Shown: positions 1 to 6,552, numbered from the stretch's first letter. The stretch is DNA of 20,159 nucleotides from Treponema sp. (GCA_023231445.1 JALNVF010000051.1:1-20159), one strand, 5' to 3'. The notes: generated from the sequence alone by a model not told the origin. Program-made: numbers and translations.

Positions 1-116
1 GCCGGACATCCTTGTCCGGCACGGGAGTCTTACGACAGCCGGATGTCCTGTCCGGGACGGTGGTCTTTATTAGTCAGGGGGGCGGGCTTTCCCGTCCGGC
101 ACGTGGAGGTTATAAA
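1..116. repeat. Three tandem degenerate hairpin repeat units upstream of the ferredoxin gene
   Basis: This non-coding leader holds three imperfect copies of a unit of about 37-42 bases: a GC-rich palindrome followed by a tail like ACGGTGGTCTT. Copy 1 (1-20) is a perfect 8-bp stem, GCCGGACA/TGTCCGGC, with loop TCCT. Copy 2 (38-57) is degenerate, with CCGGA at 39-43 facing TCCGG at 51-55. Copy 3 has stem 80-86/91-97 (one G-T pair) with loop CTTT, and its tail supplies the GGAGG ribosome binding site of the next gene. A fourth copy lies at 2058-2077. These are probably dispersed chromosomal repeats in transcribed spacers of a glutamate synthase operon that starts left of the window. Their function is unknown. 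Confidence 0.7.
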
Positions 117-617
117 GTGAAAAGAGTATATGTAAATGAAGAATGGTGTCTTGCATGCCATCTCTGTGAATATAACTGTGCATTTGCCAATTCCGGTATG
201 AAGGATATGGTAAAAGCGCTTAAGGGTAAAAAAATCTATCCGCGCATTCAGGTGGAAATAGGCACAGACGAGAACAGCAAAGCTGTCAGTTATGCCGTTT
301 CCTGCCGGCACTGTGAAGAACCGCTGTGCGTAAAAGCGTGCATCACAGGCGCCCTTCACCTTGAAGACGGTGTTATCTGTTCCGACAAGGAAAAATGCGT
401 CGGCTGCTATACATGTATTCTTTCCTGCCCGTATGGCTGCATCATGCCGTCGGAAGAAGGAAACGTTATCCAGAAATGTGAGCTGTGCACAAAAAATGAA
501 AGCGGCCAGCCCGCATGCGTTGCCGGATGTCCTAACCGTGCTATCGTATTTGAAGACCGCGGAGTTCCGTCTGCGGAAGAAGCGGCCGTCATGGAAGACG
601 AAGGAGGTGCAGAATGA
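117..617 (+). CDS. Four-cluster [4Fe-4S] ferredoxin subunit, glutamate synthase locus
   Basis: This is a 166-residue iron-sulfur electron-transfer protein. Four cysteine clusters are visible in order: CLACHLCEYNC near the N-terminus, CRHCEEPLCVKAC, CVGCYTCILSCPYGC, and a last CELC...CVAGC. That pattern, suited to four [4Fe-4S] centres, is typical of HycB/DmsB/HydN-type subunits and of the ferredoxins of split archaeal-type glutamate synthases. I chose the GTG at 117 because GGAGG (104-108) lies just upstream and the first cluster follows within 12 residues; the open frame upstream runs through repeat DNA. The stop overlaps the next start (ATGA at 614-617), so the two genes are translationally coupled. 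The predicted job is cytoplasmic electron transfer between the oxidoreductase and the glutamate synthase core. A partner other than glutamate synthase cannot be excluded from this gene alone. Confidence 0.85.
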   Translation: MKRVYVNEEWCLACHLCEYNCAFANSGMKDMVKALKGKKIYPRIQVEIGTDENSKAVSYAVSCRHCEEPLCVKACITGALHLEDGVICSDKEKCVGCYTCILSCPYGCIMPSEEGNVIQKCELCTKNESGQPACVAGCPNRAIVFEDRGVPSAEEAAVMEDEGGAE

Positions 618-1975
618 GCGATTCAGCTAAATATGTAATTATCGGAAATTCAACAGCCGCTGTCGGATGCATTGAAGGAATACGCACACTTGATAAAGAC
701 GGTTCAGTAATTGTCCTGTCTACGGAAAAATATCCTGCATATTCACGTCCGCTTATTTCCTATCTGCTTGAAGGACTTACAACGGAAAAACACATGCAGC
801 TTCGTTCTCATAATTTCTATAAAATAAACAACGTTGATTTCCGTCCCTCAACGGAAGCTGTCGCACTTGATGCCCAGAAAAAAACAGTCAAACTTGCAGA
901 CGGATCAACGATAAGTTACGAAAAACTCCTTAATGCAACAGGATCACGTCCGTTCGTTCCACCGATGGGCGGACTTGATACAATGCCCGGATATTTCACC
1001 TTTCTTACGCTCGACAGTGCAAAAGCTATTGAAAAAGCAATCAGCAGAAAATCGCATGTCTTAATAATAGGAGCCGGTCTTATCGGCATGAAATGTGCGG
1101 AAGGGATTGCAGACCGCGTCGCCGATGTTACTATCGTCGAAATGGCACCCCGCTGCCTTCCTACAAACCTTGAAGAAGCAGGCTCAAGCATTATTCAGAG
1201 TAAAATGGAGGAACATAACGTTCATTTTATTCTGGGAGACAGCGTAAAACAGTTCACACCGAATTTTCCAAAGGGAACAAAACCGGATGCCGGTAAATCA
1301 CCACTCGGCGGAACAGCTCTCACCAATAACGGAAAAACAGTCGAATTTGATGTTCTTGTCTGTGCAGTCGGCGTCCGCCCGAACACGCAGCTCATAGAAG
1401 GTGCAGGCGGAAAAATTGAAAAAGGCATAGCAATAGACGAAAACTGCAGAACAACCCTTCCCGATGTATGGGCAGCGGGCGACTGCACGCTCAGTTACGA
1501 TATCTCTGCCGGCACAAACCGTATTCTTGCGATTCTTCCCAATGCATACATGCAGGGAGAAAGTGCCGGCATCAATATGGCGGGCGGAACAAAACCGTAT
1601 ACAACAGCGCTGCCGCTTAACTCTGCAGGATTCTTCGGTCTGCATATGGTAAGCGCCGGAAGTTATATCGGCAAATGTATTGATGCAGGGAAACCGGCAG
1701 TCAAAGCACGCGGCAACATTCCGGCCTCACCCTCTGAATACAGGAAATTCTGGATCGACAACGACCTGCTTAAAGGTTTCATCATCATAGGTGATGTAAA
1801 ACGTTCCGGAATTTATACGTCGATCGTACGGGATAAAATTCCACTTTCTTCTATAGATTTTGATGCAATAAAAGACGAGCCGCAGCTGCTTGCATTCAGC
1901 AGGCAGAAACGCGACAAAATTCTTTCTGCAAAAGACGACGTTCCCGCAACAAGCTGGAACTTTGCGATACAATAG
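614..1975 (+). CDS. FAD/NAD(P)-dependent oxidoreductase, glutamate synthase-associated
   Basis: This 453-residue pyridine-nucleotide-disulphide-type flavoprotein has an N-terminal FAD-binding segment (VIIGNSTAAVGCIEGIR, about residues 8-24). A second Rossmann motif for NAD(P)H follows, with G153-A-G-L-I-G158, and the late FAD motif AAGD ends at D290. The arrangement resembles rubredoxin/ferredoxin reductases and the N-terminal part of NirB. No redox-active CxxC pair is seen, so it is not a thioredoxin-reductase-like disulphide enzyme. AAGGAGG (601-607) sits 6 bases before the ATG, which overlaps the ferredoxin stop. With the ferredoxin and the downstream GXGXG protein it matches the accessory oxidoreductase of split glutamate synthases and would feed NAD(P)H electrons into the iron-sulfur chain. 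The last 150 residues form a less conserved C-terminal domain. Confidence 0.85.
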   Translation: MSDSAKYVIIGNSTAAVGCIEGIRTLDKDGSVIVLSTEKYPAYSRPLISYLLEGLTTEKHMQLRSHNFYKINNVDFRPSTEAVALDAQKKTVKLADGSTISYEKLLNATGSRPFVPPMGGLDTMPGYFTFLTLDSAKAIEKAISRKSHVLIIGAGLIGMKCAEGIADRVADVTIVEMAPRCLPTNLEEAGSSIIQSKMEEHNVHFILGDSVKQFTPNFPKGTKPDAGKSPLGGTALTNNGKTVEFDVLVCAVGVRPNTQLIEGAGGKIEKGIAIDENCRTTLPDVWAAGDCTLSYDISAGTNRILAILPNAYMQGESAGINMAGGTKPYTTALPLNSAGFFGLHMVSAGSYIGKCIDAGKPAVKARGNIPASPSEYRKFWIDNDLLKGFIIIGDVKRSGIYTSIVRDKIPLSSIDFDAIKDEPQLLAFSRQKRDKILSAKDDVPATSWNFAIQ

Positions 1976-1978
1976 GCC

Positions 1979-2006
1979 GCTCCAAAAACATCCTTGTTTT
2001 TGGAGC
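1979..2006 (+). repeat. Perfect 12-bp hairpin with TCCT loop
   Basis: GCTCCAAAAACA (1979-1990) pairs perfectly with TGTTTTTGGAGC (1995-2006) around a TCCT loop. The loop and flanking ACA...TGT are the same as in the palindromes at 1-20 and 2058-2077, although the outer stem is quite different. It begins 3 bases after the oxidoreductase stop. The run of T in the descending arm could give weak termination, but no T run follows the stem, so mRNA stabilisation or partial polarity is as likely. Confidence 0.75.
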
Positions 2007-2009
2007 TCC

Positions 2010-2048
2010 GCGGGAATCCCGGCTCGTGCAACGAGTCAGGATTCCCGC
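2010..2048 (+). repeat. Nested inverted repeat in the oxidoreductase-GXGXG spacer
   Basis: GCGGGAATCC (2010-2019) and GGATTCCCGC (2039-2048) form a perfect 10-bp outer stem. Inside it CTCGT (2023-2027) and ACGAG (2031-2035) form a 5-bp inner stem with loop GCA, separated by 3-base internal loops on each side. It follows the TCCT hairpin within 4 bases and precedes another copy, so the 158-base gap is almost wholly structured. Confidence 0.7.
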
Positions 2049-2057
2049 TTCACCAAG

Positions 2058-2077
2058 GCCGGACATCCCTGTCCGGC
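2058..2077 (+). repeat. Palindromic repeat copy, TCCC loop
   Basis: An 8-bp perfect stem, GCCGGACA/TGTCCGGC, with loop TCCC. It differs from the copy at 1-20 by a single loop base. Its tail (AGGGTGGATTTTCATAAG) resembles the tails of the units at 1-116. It ends 56 bases before the start of the GXGXG gene. Confidence 0.75.
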
Positions 2078-2133
2078 AGGGTGGATTTTCATAAGCCGCA
2101 CAAAAAAAGCTGCGGACGGACTGGAGGTTGAAT

Positions 2134-2901
2134 ATGTTAAAGATTGACGCTACGCCGGAACTGACATTCGACGTTCTTAATAAACAAATCCGGGATTCGG
2201 GAGAGAAACATGTAAGAATCTCACATGCAATCGGACAGCGGTATATAGCGGCAGGACTTGCCGGACGCAGAATCGACATTGACGGTACCCCCGGAAACGC
2301 ACTCGGTGCATACCTTGACGGATCAACGATTACCGTCGAAGGGAACGTTCAGGATGCAACAGGCGACACCATGAATACAGGTGAAATAGTCGTACACGGA
2401 AACGCCGGGGATGCAACAGGGTACGCCATGAGAGGCGGGGCAATCTATATCCGCGGAAATACGGGATACCGTGCAGGCATCCATATGAAGGCTTATAAAA
2501 CGCAGCAGCCGCTCGTTATAATCGGCGGCAAGGCAGGCAGTTTTCTTGGTGAATATCAGGCCGGTGGTACGATCATCGTTCTCGACCTTGAACCGCCCGT
2601 CACAATCAACGGTGAAGTAACGGCAGGAGCTCCGATGGCCCGCGAAATTACCGGCGCATTTGTTGGTACCGGAATGCACGGTGGTGCGATCTATCTGCGC
2701 ACAGACAAGGCGCCCGATCTTCCGAAGCAGATTCATGTTGCTATGAAAAAGGGTACGGAAATTCCCGAAATAAAATCACATATCACCAAATTCTGCGAGT
2801 ATTTCAGCGATGTAAATAAAGAATCAATTCTTGCATCCACATTTGCAATACTGACGCCCGACAGCAATAATCCGTACAAACAGCTGTACACAAGCAACTA
2901 A
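2134..2901 (+). CDS. Stand-alone GXGXG (GltB C-terminal-like) domain protein
   Basis: This 255-residue protein consists of the right-handed beta-helix domain that forms the C-terminal part of glutamate synthase large subunits and is shared with formylmethanofuran dehydrogenase subunit C. The repeated turn pattern is visible as G-x-x-x-G-A-Y-L, G-N-x-x-D-A-T-G-D, G-N-A-G-D-A-T-G-Y and G-N-T-G-Y-R-A-G in the first half. In split synthases this piece is a separate structural subunit that packs against the FMN domain. I chose the ATG at 2134, preceded by GGAGG (2123-2127); the in-frame TTG at 2128 abuts that site. It is the last gene before a strong terminator. The amidotransferase and FMN-domain subunits are not in the window, so the complex is incomplete here. 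Confidence 0.85.
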   Translation: MLKIDATPELTFDVLNKQIRDSGEKHVRISHAIGQRYIAAGLAGRRIDIDGTPGNALGAYLDGSTITVEGNVQDATGDTMNTGEIVVHGNAGDATGYAMRGGAIYIRGNTGYRAGIHMKAYKTQQPLVIIGGKAGSFLGEYQAGGTIIVLDLEPPVTINGEVTAGAPMAREITGAFVGTGMHGGAIYLRTDKAPDLPKQIHVAMKKGTEIPEIKSHITKFCEYFSDVNKESILASTFAILTPDSNNPYKQLYTSN

Positions 2902-2932
2902 ACAAAAAAAGCAAATCATATTCAAACAGCAG

Positions 2933-2981
2933 GGGCGGTACCCATCTTAAAATGAGACGGGTACCGCCCTGTTCCGTTTTT
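2933..2981 (+). terminator. Intrinsic terminator after the glutamate synthase genes
   Basis: GGGCGGTACCC (2933-2943) pairs with GGGTACCGCCC (2959-2969) in a perfect 11-bp stem, with a weak inner stem in the 15-base loop. A T-rich tail follows, ending in TTTTT at 2977-2981. It lies 31 bases after the stop of the GXGXG gene. Confidence 0.85.
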
Positions 2982-3002
2982 CTGCATGGCATAAAACAAA
3001 AA

Positions 3003-3022
3003 TATAGTATATATTCAGATTA
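3003..3022 (+). promoter_or_regulatory. AT-rich -10-like region abutting the start codon (possible leaderless transcript)
   Basis: TATAGT (3003-3008) and TATATT (3010-3015) lie directly before the ATG at 3022, and no Shine-Dalgarno sequence is present. If TATATT is the -10 box, transcription would begin at about the A of the ATG. No convincing -35 box is visible, so this is only suggestive. Confidence 0.3.
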
Positions 3023-3981
3023 TGCAGACCATATTGAATCCTATGCCCTTCCAGGGAAATCTTCACAAACGAACGTATTTTGAAGGATGGTACCTTAAGC
3101 ATGTATCAAAAGACAAATCGTGTGTTCTTTCCTTCATTCCGGGAGTTTCCCTGACTCCTGATGACAGGTGCTGTTTTATACAGGTTATTGACGGAATCAG
3201 CGGTAAGACATGGTATATAAAATATCCACTGGAAACATTTCAGTGGAACCGCGATATATTTTTTGTTTCTGCAGGGACTTCTACTTTTTCTCTGGACGGA
3301 TGTTCTATCAATATTGATGAAAGTGATTTGAAAATCACCGGAACACTACATTATTCAGGAATGCAGTGTTATCCGCGTACTCCGGCACATCCTGGCATTA
3401 TGGGATGGTTTTCATTCATCCCCAGGCTGGAATGCAGGCATGATGTACTTTCTATGAATCATACTGTCTCGGGAACGCTGCAAATAAATGGAAATTCCCT
3501 TGATTTTACCGAAGGTTCCGGTTATATCGAAAAAGACTGGGGATGGAATTTTCCATCCTCCTATATATGGATACAGTGCAACAATTTTGATGAACAGGAA
3601 ACTTCTTTTATGATGGCTGTTGCGCGGGTTCCCATAGGTCTCTTTGCAGGAAAAGGTATTCTGGGATTCCTGGGCTTTCTGCAGACAGGTAAAAAGGTCC
3701 GTACATTCGGCACATGGAATAAATGGACAATACAAAGCTGCGTTTTTCCCGGTACCGGAGAAGGCACCGTTATGCTCACCGACGGGCATGAACGAATCGA
3801 CTGCCATGTTAAAAGCAGCAGCGGAGGCATACTGAAGGCCCCTGCAAAAGGCGCTATGAGTCAGATCGTAAAAGAAAGCATTAATGCGTCCCTGTCTGTC
3901 CGCATAACAGAAAAAAACGGAGCTGTTATTTTACTGGAAGGCCATCCCGGAGGATTCGAACAGCGGGGGATTTTTAACTGA
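3022..3981 (+). CDS. Tocopherol cyclase-like protein
   Basis: This 319-residue protein carries two hallmarks of the tocopherol-cyclase-like family: YFEGWYLK at residues 19-26 and GYIEKDWGWNFPSSY starting at residue 167. In plants and cyanobacteria VTE1 closes the chromanol ring of vitamin E. Bacterial relatives, frequent in gut Firmicutes and spirochaetes, have no proven substrate, and no prenylquinone gene lies nearby, so vitamin E synthesis should not be inferred. The family normally starts a few residues before an F-x-G-N segment, which fits this ATG; an alternative ATG at 3043 would cut into it. There is no signal peptide. The gene stands alone between a terminator on its left and a convergent terminator on its right. 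Confidence 0.75.
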   Translation: MQTILNPMPFQGNLHKRTYFEGWYLKHVSKDKSCVLSFIPGVSLTPDDRCCFIQVIDGISGKTWYIKYPLETFQWNRDIFFVSAGTSTFSLDGCSINIDESDLKITGTLHYSGMQCYPRTPAHPGIMGWFSFIPRLECRHDVLSMNHTVSGTLQINGNSLDFTEGSGYIEKDWGWNFPSSYIWIQCNNFDEQETSFMMAVARVPIGLFAGKGILGFLGFLQTGKKVRTFGTWNKWTIQSCVFPGTGEGTVMLTDGHERIDCHVKSSSGGILKAPAKGAMSQIVKESINASLSVRITEKNGAVILLEGHPGGFEQRGIFN

Positions 3982-4000
3982 ACAGTATAAAATCTAATAT

Positions 4001-4045
4001 AAAAAATAAACACCAGCCACAACACAGAACGTCAAAGCTGGTGTT
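4001..4045 (-). terminator. Terminator for the nitroreductase gene, perhaps bidirectional
   Basis: AACACCAGC (4009-4017) and GCTGGTGTT (4037-4045) form a 9-bp stem with a 19-base loop. Read on the minus strand the stem is followed by TTTATTTTTT (complement of 4001-4010), giving a good intrinsic terminator for the minus-strand gene ending at 4070. On the plus strand the tail is poor in T, so it would only weakly end the gene that stops at 3981. Confidence 0.7.
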
Positions 4046-4069
4046 ATCCCTTATATACACAGAAAACGA

Positions 4070-4675
4070 CTATTTATAGATTTTGAGCCGGTCTTCTACC
4101 GGAAGAAAATCTTTCCTGTCAGGTTCTGCAAGCGGTTTTCCAAAAGGCATCTCCGCAAGAAGTTTCCACCCTGAAGGCACGTTCCATGTTTCGCGTACTT
4201 TCCCGTCTATCAGCGGATTGTAATGCTGAAGATTTACTCCGAATCCGGCAGCCTCAAGCATCATCCACACATTCGACTGCAGCATACCGGACGACTCAAG
4301 CGACCAGACAGGAAAATTATCTTTATACAGAGGATAGGCCGTCTGCAGACCTGCAACCGTATCCTGATCCTCAAAGAAGAGCACCGTCCCGTAACCGTTT
4401 TTAAAGCCATCAACTTTTTCTTCCGTAGAAGAGAATTTATCTGCAGGAACAAGCGGCCGGAGTGTTTCTTTCGTTATATCCCATAACCTGTCATGCTGAG
4501 CTCCAAACAGCACGATAACTCTTGCACTCTGTGAATTAAATGCCGACGGTGTGTATTTTACTGCGTCGGTTATAAGCGACTGTATTTCAACATCACTGAT
4601 AACAGAGTCTTTACTTATAGCATAAAAAGACCTGCGTTGTTTCAGTGCACTATCAAATGTCTTTGCAATAACCAT
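4070..4675 (-). CDS. Nitroreductase family protein (Frm2-like)
   Basis: This 201-residue cytoplasmic FMN-dependent oxidoreductase has recognisable features: the N-terminal RRSFYAI segment near residue 14, PSAFNSQSARVIVLFG in the phosphate-binding region, GYGTVLFFEDQ, then NVWMMLEAAGFGVNLQHYNP and a closing LLAEMPFGKP. The combination resembles the Frm2/YdgI-like branch of small nitroreductases, which reduce nitro groups or quinones with NAD(P)H. The physiological substrate is usually unknown. Length is normal for the branch. A clear GGAGG (complement of 4682-4686) precedes the ATG. It lies 94 bases downstream of the GH12 gene on the same strand and may be cotranscribed or have its own promoter. 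There is nothing odd in composition. Confidence 0.85.
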   Translation of the reverse strand: MVIAKTFDSALKQRRSFYAISKDSVISDVEIQSLITDAVKYTPSAFNSQSARVIVLFGAQHDRLWDITKETLRPLVPADKFSSTEEKVDGFKNGYGTVLFFEDQDTVAGLQTAYPLYKDNFPVWSLESSGMLQSNVWMMLEAAGFGVNLQHYNPLIDGKVRETWNVPSGWKLLAEMPFGKPLAEPDRKDFLPVEDRLKIYK

Positions 4676-4732
4676 TTTTAACCTCCGTCTTTATACTTTA
4701 AATTTGCATAATTCTGTTAAATAAGTCAAACA

Positions 4733-4762
4733 TTTTCTGCAGCTGTACTGATAAACAGAAAA
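4733..4762 (-). terminator. Weak inverted repeat after the GH12 gene
   Basis: TTTTCTG (4733-4739) and CAGAAAA (4756-4762) form a 7-bp AT-rich stem with a 16-base loop directly after the GH12 stop. On the minus strand it is followed only by TGTTTG, so it is at best a weak or partial terminator. Confidence 0.3.
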
Positions 4763-4769
4763 TACAGGA

Positions 4770-5609
4770 CTATTCCGTACGCGTATCTACGGAAACTGCA
4801 TAATTCTGTATCTCTGTACAACCGGTACCGGATACAATTTCGTTACCAAGTTCAACACTTGTAATATAACTGGTACGGTCAAGCAGATTCTGACTTATCA
4901 GATAGTCCGTAAATCTGCTGACAGGAAAAGGACCGCTTGTTATATCCTGCTTCGCTTCAAATGCAATATACGTCCAGCTGTGATTACTTCCGCCGCTGTT
5001 ATCAGTATGTCCGCCTTTTACATACACAGAATATTCTTTCCCGTCTATTACAGTATCAGCATACTTTTTCCCGGCCGGTTTCATTCCCCTGTTCATCGTC
5101 CAGATCATGATTTCATGTGTTATATTGTCAATTCCCTCCGGTAATCCTGATACACACCAGACGGAAAAAGCCATATTATACACACCCCTGGCATTAACAG
5201 AAGCATCAAAGTCCGCAGTAATAGTACAAAGTCCTGCCTGACACGGAAAAGGACTGGCAATACCGGATAACGGATCCCACGGTTTATCTCCATAAATTAC
5301 TTCAGGATACGCAACAACCATACCCGAAGAGTTCACCCAGTCCCACTGCCACCCCGGACCTGTACTACTGCCGTTATTTTCAACAAAGACAGTTTGAAAG
5401 CGGCTGCCGGTGGCGGCTTTTTTATTCCAGACATTATTAACCACACGGTACTGCGTATTGTACAGTACAGATTCCCAGTCCTTACCGGCAGAGGCAGTAA
5501 TGGTCCCCTGTGGTTTATATGTAGCATCCAGATCCTTATTTACAGATGTGCACGAACACAGTGCCGGCAGAACCAGCGCAGACACTATCAGCAGTTTTAA
5601 TAACTTCAT
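4770..5609 (-). CDS. Glycoside hydrolase family 12-like lipoprotein (endoglucanase/xyloglucanase type)
   Basis: This 279-residue secreted lipoprotein starts with a charged, hydrophobic signal (MKLLKLLIVSALVLP). Its likely lipidated cysteine is C20 (L-C-S-C); spirochaete lipoboxes are loose. The mature part matches GH12, a beta-jelly-roll family that cleaves beta-1,4-glucan or xyloglucan with retention. HEIMIW holds the probable nucleophile E166, and SVELGNE near the C-terminus the probable acid/base E257, with a WQWDW aromatic stretch near residue 87. There is no separate carbohydrate-binding module. I prefer the ATG at 5609, which has AGGA just upstream and puts the signal peptide at the N-terminus; the longer reading from 5657 overlaps the kinase. 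It follows the sugar kinase by 38 bases on the same strand, so the two are probably cotranscribed. GH12 is my best match by motif; actual substrate is untested. Confidence 0.7.
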   Translation of the reverse strand: MKLLKLLIVSALVLPALCSCTSVNKDLDATYKPQGTITASAGKDWESVLYNTQYRVVNNVWNKKAATGSRFQTVFVENNGSSTGPGWQWDWVNSSGMVVAYPEVIYGDKPWDPLSGIASPFPCQAGLCTITADFDASVNARGVYNMAFSVWCVSGLPEGIDNITHEIMIWTMNRGMKPAGKKYADTVIDGKEYSVYVKGGHTDNSGGSNHSWTYIAFEAKQDITSGPFPVSRFTDYLISQNLLDRTSYITSVELGNEIVSGTGCTEIQNYAVSVDTRTE

Positions 5610-5647
5610 ATTCCTGTCCCCATACTGATTTTTACCGCCGGTAAATC

Positions 5648-6442
5648 TCAAAGCCATGAAACACCGCCGTAATGCAGAGCGGCTGACCTTCCCAGAGCAG
5701 CCCCTGCTGCAAGAGATTTTTCAATATCGTGCGTTAAATAATATTCCGCAGAAAAACCTGCCTGAAAAGCGTCTCCGCATCCCGTTGTATCCACTACTTT
5801 TTCTACAGGCAGCGCATTCTGCCAGTATGTAACACCGTCTTTAACGGCAACACTCCCCTCTGCTCCAAGTGTCAGTACAATTATCCCCTTGTAATGTTTT
5901 GATATCGCAGTCAGTTCTTCAAGCTGATTACGTACTCCCCCGAAGTATGCGATATCAACGGATTCCAGTCCTTTTTCAAGTAATTCATATGTGCTAAAAT
6001 GCAGAAAATCCACTGTCAGAAAGTTAGTATTCCTTTTATGCACAAGCGCCTGTTCATAATTCGGTCCATTTGCATGTGTAGCCCAGATATCAAAATCAGC
6101 AATATACTGCCAGTCCGTTTCATGCAGCACAAATGTATCGTATACTCCGCTGTGCCATGCACCTGCTACGCCGGTACGCTCTCCGTTATCGTCGTCGATA
6201 ATCTGATTACATGCAGTGTTTCCCTCCATTCTGTACATATGAGAAATATCCACAGAATATTTTCTTAATAAATCTTCGATTCTGTCACCGGCCTTATCCG
6301 TCCCCAGAGCACCCACAAAAGCGCTTTCATGTCCCGACTGTTTAAACCGTATCGTTTGATTTAATGAATTGCCGCCGGCAAAATATTCATTCTGCTGCGG
6401 AAAATAATCCATTGCGGCAACGCTGAAACAGGCAACTTTCAT
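5648..6442 (-). CDS. PfkB-family sugar kinase, FrlD (fructoselysine 6-kinase)-like
   Basis: This 264-residue ribokinase-superfamily enzyme has the substrate-side GGN motif at residues 23-25 (YFAGGNSLNQ) and the C-terminal DTTGCGDAFQAGF signature, with the likely catalytic base D224. Overall colinearity is best with FrlD, which phosphorylates fructoselysine: a short N-terminal sheet leading to Y/F-P-Q-x-N, a DISH segment, and an LHETDWQYIADFDI stretch like the LSEEDYAWLAQYDI of E. coli. No deglycase (FrlB) or fructoselysine transporter lies in the window, so the substrate may be another ketose or glycated amine. I chose the ATG at 6440-6442, preceded by GGGAGAGAAG, because the family begins at this point; the upstream ATG at 6493 adds only a basic tail. 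A divergent WYL regulator is a plausible controller. The downstream GH12 gene probably shares its mRNA. Confidence 0.8.
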   Translation of the reverse strand: MKVACFSVAAMDYFPQQNEYFAGGNSLNQTIRFKQSGHESAFVGALGTDKAGDRIEDLLRKYSVDISHMYRMEGNTACNQIIDDDNGERTGVAGAWHSGVYDTFVLHETDWQYIADFDIWATHANGPNYEQALVHKRNTNFLTVDFLHFSTYELLEKGLESVDIAYFGGVRNQLEELTAISKHYKGIIVLTLGAEGSVAVKDGVTYWQNALPVEKVVDTTGCGDAFQAGFSAEYYLTHDIEKSLAAGAALGRSAALHYGGVSWL

Positions 6443-6484
6443 TCTTCTCTCCCGTTTTCGTTTACGTATATGCCCTGCTGCACG

Positions 6485-6505
6485 TTTGTACAAAAGACAT
6501 ACAAA
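6485..6505. promoter_or_regulatory. Possible operator near the kinase transcription start
   Basis: TTTGTA (6485-6490) and TACAAA (6500-6505) form an inverted repeat with a 9-base spacer. It lies about 13 bases downstream of the minus-strand -10 box, where a bound repressor would block the kinase promoter. The neighbouring WYL regulator is the obvious candidate, but a match of this length can arise by chance. Confidence 0.3.
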
Positions 6506-6517
6506 GCTTTTAACTTA

Positions 6518-6546
6518 TTTATAGCATTTCTCTTATAAACAGTCTA
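6518..6546 (-). promoter_or_regulatory. Promoter of the kinase-GH12 unit
   Basis: Read on the minus strand, TAGACT (complement of 6541-6546) and TATAAA (complement of 6518-6523) are separated by exactly 17 bases. This gives a good sigma-70 type promoter with a leader of about 70 bases before the kinase ATG. Confidence 0.55.
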
Positions 6547-6552
6547 TATAAT
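6547..6552 (+). promoter_or_regulatory. -10 box of the WYL regulator gene
   Basis: A perfect TATAAT at 6547-6552 directly abuts the -35 box of the opposing kinase promoter (6541-6546), so the two polymerases would compete. No good -35 is seen on this strand. Confidence 0.5.

Noticed and set aside
1..116. Tandem repeat units as a CRISPR array
   Set aside because: The units are degenerate palindromes that run into a gene's ribosome binding site; there are no identical repeats with regular unique spacers and no cas genes.
12..116. N-terminal extension of the ferredoxin from base 12
   Set aside because: It would translate the repeats; the GTG at 117 has a proper ribosome binding site and starts where the family does.
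1896..2279. Minus-strand open frame of about 127 codons across the hairpin spacer
   Set aside because: It spans the ends of two real genes and the structured spacer, with no start signal or family match.
3412..3807. Minus-strand open frame of about 130 codons
   Set aside because: It is antisense to the tocopherol-cyclase-like gene, has no ribosome binding site and no recognisable family.
4724..4729. TTGACT on the minus strand as -35 of a nitroreductase promoter
   Set aside because: No -10 box lies at 16-18 bases; the nearest TATAAA is about 28 bases away.
4706..4809. Direct repeat GCATAATTCTGT at 4706-4717 and 4798-4809
   Set aside because: One copy is inside coding sequence of the GH12 gene; a 12-base AT-rich match is compatible with chance.
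5648..6442. Full fructoselysine utilisation locus
   Set aside because: Only the kinase resembles the pathway; no deglycase, epimerase or transporter of that system is in the window.
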